Source: Oscillospiraceae bacterium UBA6370 (GTDB taxonomy: Bacteria > Bacillota > Clostridia > Oscillospirales > Oscillospiraceae). Taken from it: 5,106 bases of DNA. Position numbers and translations under genes: made by a program. Position 1 is the stretch's first letter. Each line of letters starts with the position of its first letter. The stretch spans positions 1-5,106 of the forward strand of contig DJRC01000038.1 of the NCBI GenBank assembly GCA_002437735.1, in the 5' to 3' direction. Positions 4,107 to 5,106 of this stretch are shown piece after piece. Below the pieces are notes generated by a model that saw nothing but the letters and a program-made list of their open reading frames with translations, was not told the DNA's origin and made no database searches.

Positions 4107-5106
4107 TCAGAACAGCAGGTGAGCGATGGGGCAGACGACCAGAATGCTGATGACGGTACGCTCCAGGAAGATCACGAACAGCTCGCCGAGGTTGACCGGC
4201 AGCTTGGAGCTGATGATCAAGCCGCCGACCTCGTCGAGGAACAGGACCTGCGTGATGGAGATGACCGCGACGATGAAGCGGGTCATCGCGTCCTCACAGC
4301 CCGCAATCAAGATGGCGGGGGTGAACATATCGGTGAAGCCGACGACCATGGTCGAGGCAGCCGCACCGGCCTCGGGCACGCCGAGGAGCTGCAGCAGGGG
4401 CTTGAAGGGCAGGCCCAGCCACTCGAAGATCGGGGTGTAGTTGGCGAGGACGAGCGCGACGGTACCGACGGCCGTAACGGTGGGCAGGATGCCGAACCAC
4501 ATGCTCAGGCAGTTCTTGGTGCCGCTGGCAAGAAATTCGCCAATACCCTTGTGGGCAGCAACGCGGTTGAGCGCGAGGTCCATACCGTACTCGCCGGAGC
4601 TCTTGTAGCCCTCGGGCAGCGTGTCGGGAGCAGCCTTGCCGGGAACGAGGTAGGTGTCGGGCTTATTCTTGAGGGGCCACAGGCGCGGGCAGATGAGCGC
4701 GCAGATGATACCCACGAAGCAGATGAGCAGGTAGTAAACGCCGAACATCTCGACCAGGCCGACCTCATCGAGAACGACGAGGGAGAACGTGATGGAGACC
4801 GCGGAGAACAGCGTTGCGATGATGCTCGCTTCCTTGGCGGAGTAGTAGCCGCCCTCGTACTGGTTGCAGGTGAGCATGACGCCGAGGGTGCCGTCACCGA
4901 TCCAGGAGGTGATGCAGTCGACCGCCGCGCGGCCAGGGACCTTGAAGAGGGGACGCATGACCTTGGTGAGGAGCGCGCCGACATACTCGAGCAGGCCGAA
5001 GTCGGTCAGCAGGGGCAGCAGATAGCTCGCCATCAGGAACACGAACACGAGGCCGATGATAAGGTCATAGGCCAGGCCGCCCTGATCGCCGCCGACGATC
5101 GCCTGA
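4107..5106 (-). CDS. YjiH-family membrane protein (nucleoside-recognition/Gate domain), partial
   Basis: The frame is open to the right edge (first whole codon 5103-5105) and ends with TGA at 4107-4109, giving 332 residues of a protein whose N-terminus lies outside the window. An in-frame GTG at 5046-5048 is internal coding sequence, because the same hydrophobic helix begins before it. The segment P-L-F-K-V-P-G-R-A-A-V-D-C-I-T-S-W-I-G-D-G-T (about 52-73), then Q-Y-E-G-G-Y-Y-S-A-K-E-A-S-I-I-A-T (82-98), is typical of YjiH proteins with the Gate domain. Apparent membrane segments lie near 13-33, 93-113, 120-139, 198-222, 275-290 and 303-331, with a hydrophilic loop at about 140-195. The family consists of integral membrane proteins thought to be transport-related, with no firm substrate. 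Its position upstream of the regulator and arcA suggests an amino-acid-related role (inference only). Confidence 0.85.
   Translation of the reverse strand, partial: QAIVGGDQGGLAYDLIIGLVFVFLMASYLLPLLTDFGLLEYVGALLTKVMRPLFKVPGRAAVDCITSWIGDGTLGVMLTCNQYEGGYYSAKEASIIATLFSAVSITFSLVVLDEVGLVEMFGVYYLLICFVGIICALICPRLWPLKNKPDTYLVPGKAAPDTLPEGYKSSGEYGMDLALNRVAAHKGIGEFLASGTKNCLSMWFGILPTVTAVGTVALVLANYTPIFEWLGLPFKPLLQLLGVPEAGAAASTMVVGFTDMFTPAILIAGCEDAMTRFIVAVISITQVLFLDEVGGLIISSKLPVNLGELFVIFLERTVISILVVCPIAHLLF

Noticed and set aside
1..5106. CRISPR array, tRNA or rRNA genes
   Set aside because: No regularly spaced repeats of CRISPR length, no tRNA cloverleaf signature such as GGTTCGAATCC in context, and no rRNA-like sequence were seen on either strand.

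Overview
The window looks like a chromosomal segment of a GC-rich member of the Clostridia, probably Oscillospiraceae/Ruminococcaceae-like. This is an inference from the Firmicutes-type AAGGAG ribosome binding sites, the GC-rich codon use, the clostridial style of the insertion-sequence fragments and the gene families present. Species cannot be told from the sequence.

Left part (1-1026, + strand apart from one remnant): a mobile-element scrapyard. It opens with the C-terminal end of a protein that resembles the tail of a plasmid/ICE replication helicase (1-228). A short spacer with a triple TGTACGG repeat follows. Next come the minus-strand tail of an IS3-family orfA (about 329-478) and, head to head with it, the C-terminal third of an IS66-family transposase (about 482-835). 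The IS66 right end, with a recognisable GTAAGCG-type terminus, stops at 913. Neither IS is complete. Two strong + strand terminator hairpins lie at 841-888 and 917-957.

Right part (1027-5106, all on the minus strand, so read right to left): a YjiH-family membrane protein (partial, running off the right edge), a GntR/MocR-type transcription factor with an aminotransferase-like domain, then arginine deiminase (arcA), closed by a perfect 13-bp terminator stem at 1027-1059. A terminator-like hairpin separates yjiH from the regulator. A 206-bp AT-rich gap separates the regulator from arcA and carries a candidate -10 box, a perfect 10-bp palindrome and two leader hairpins.

How they may work together (inference): the regulator is placed to control arcA and perhaps the YjiH transporter-like protein. 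ArcA would deiminate arginine to citrulline and ammonia. The usual partners arcB, arcC and arcD are not in the window. The most unusual point is the regulator's aminotransferase domain: the PLP-anchoring lysine position is leucine, and other cofactor-site motifs are altered, although the reading frame is fully intact. It may therefore sense a ligand without PLP. No complete new system is evident; this regulator and its pairing with arcA and yjiH is the best candidate for something undescribed.
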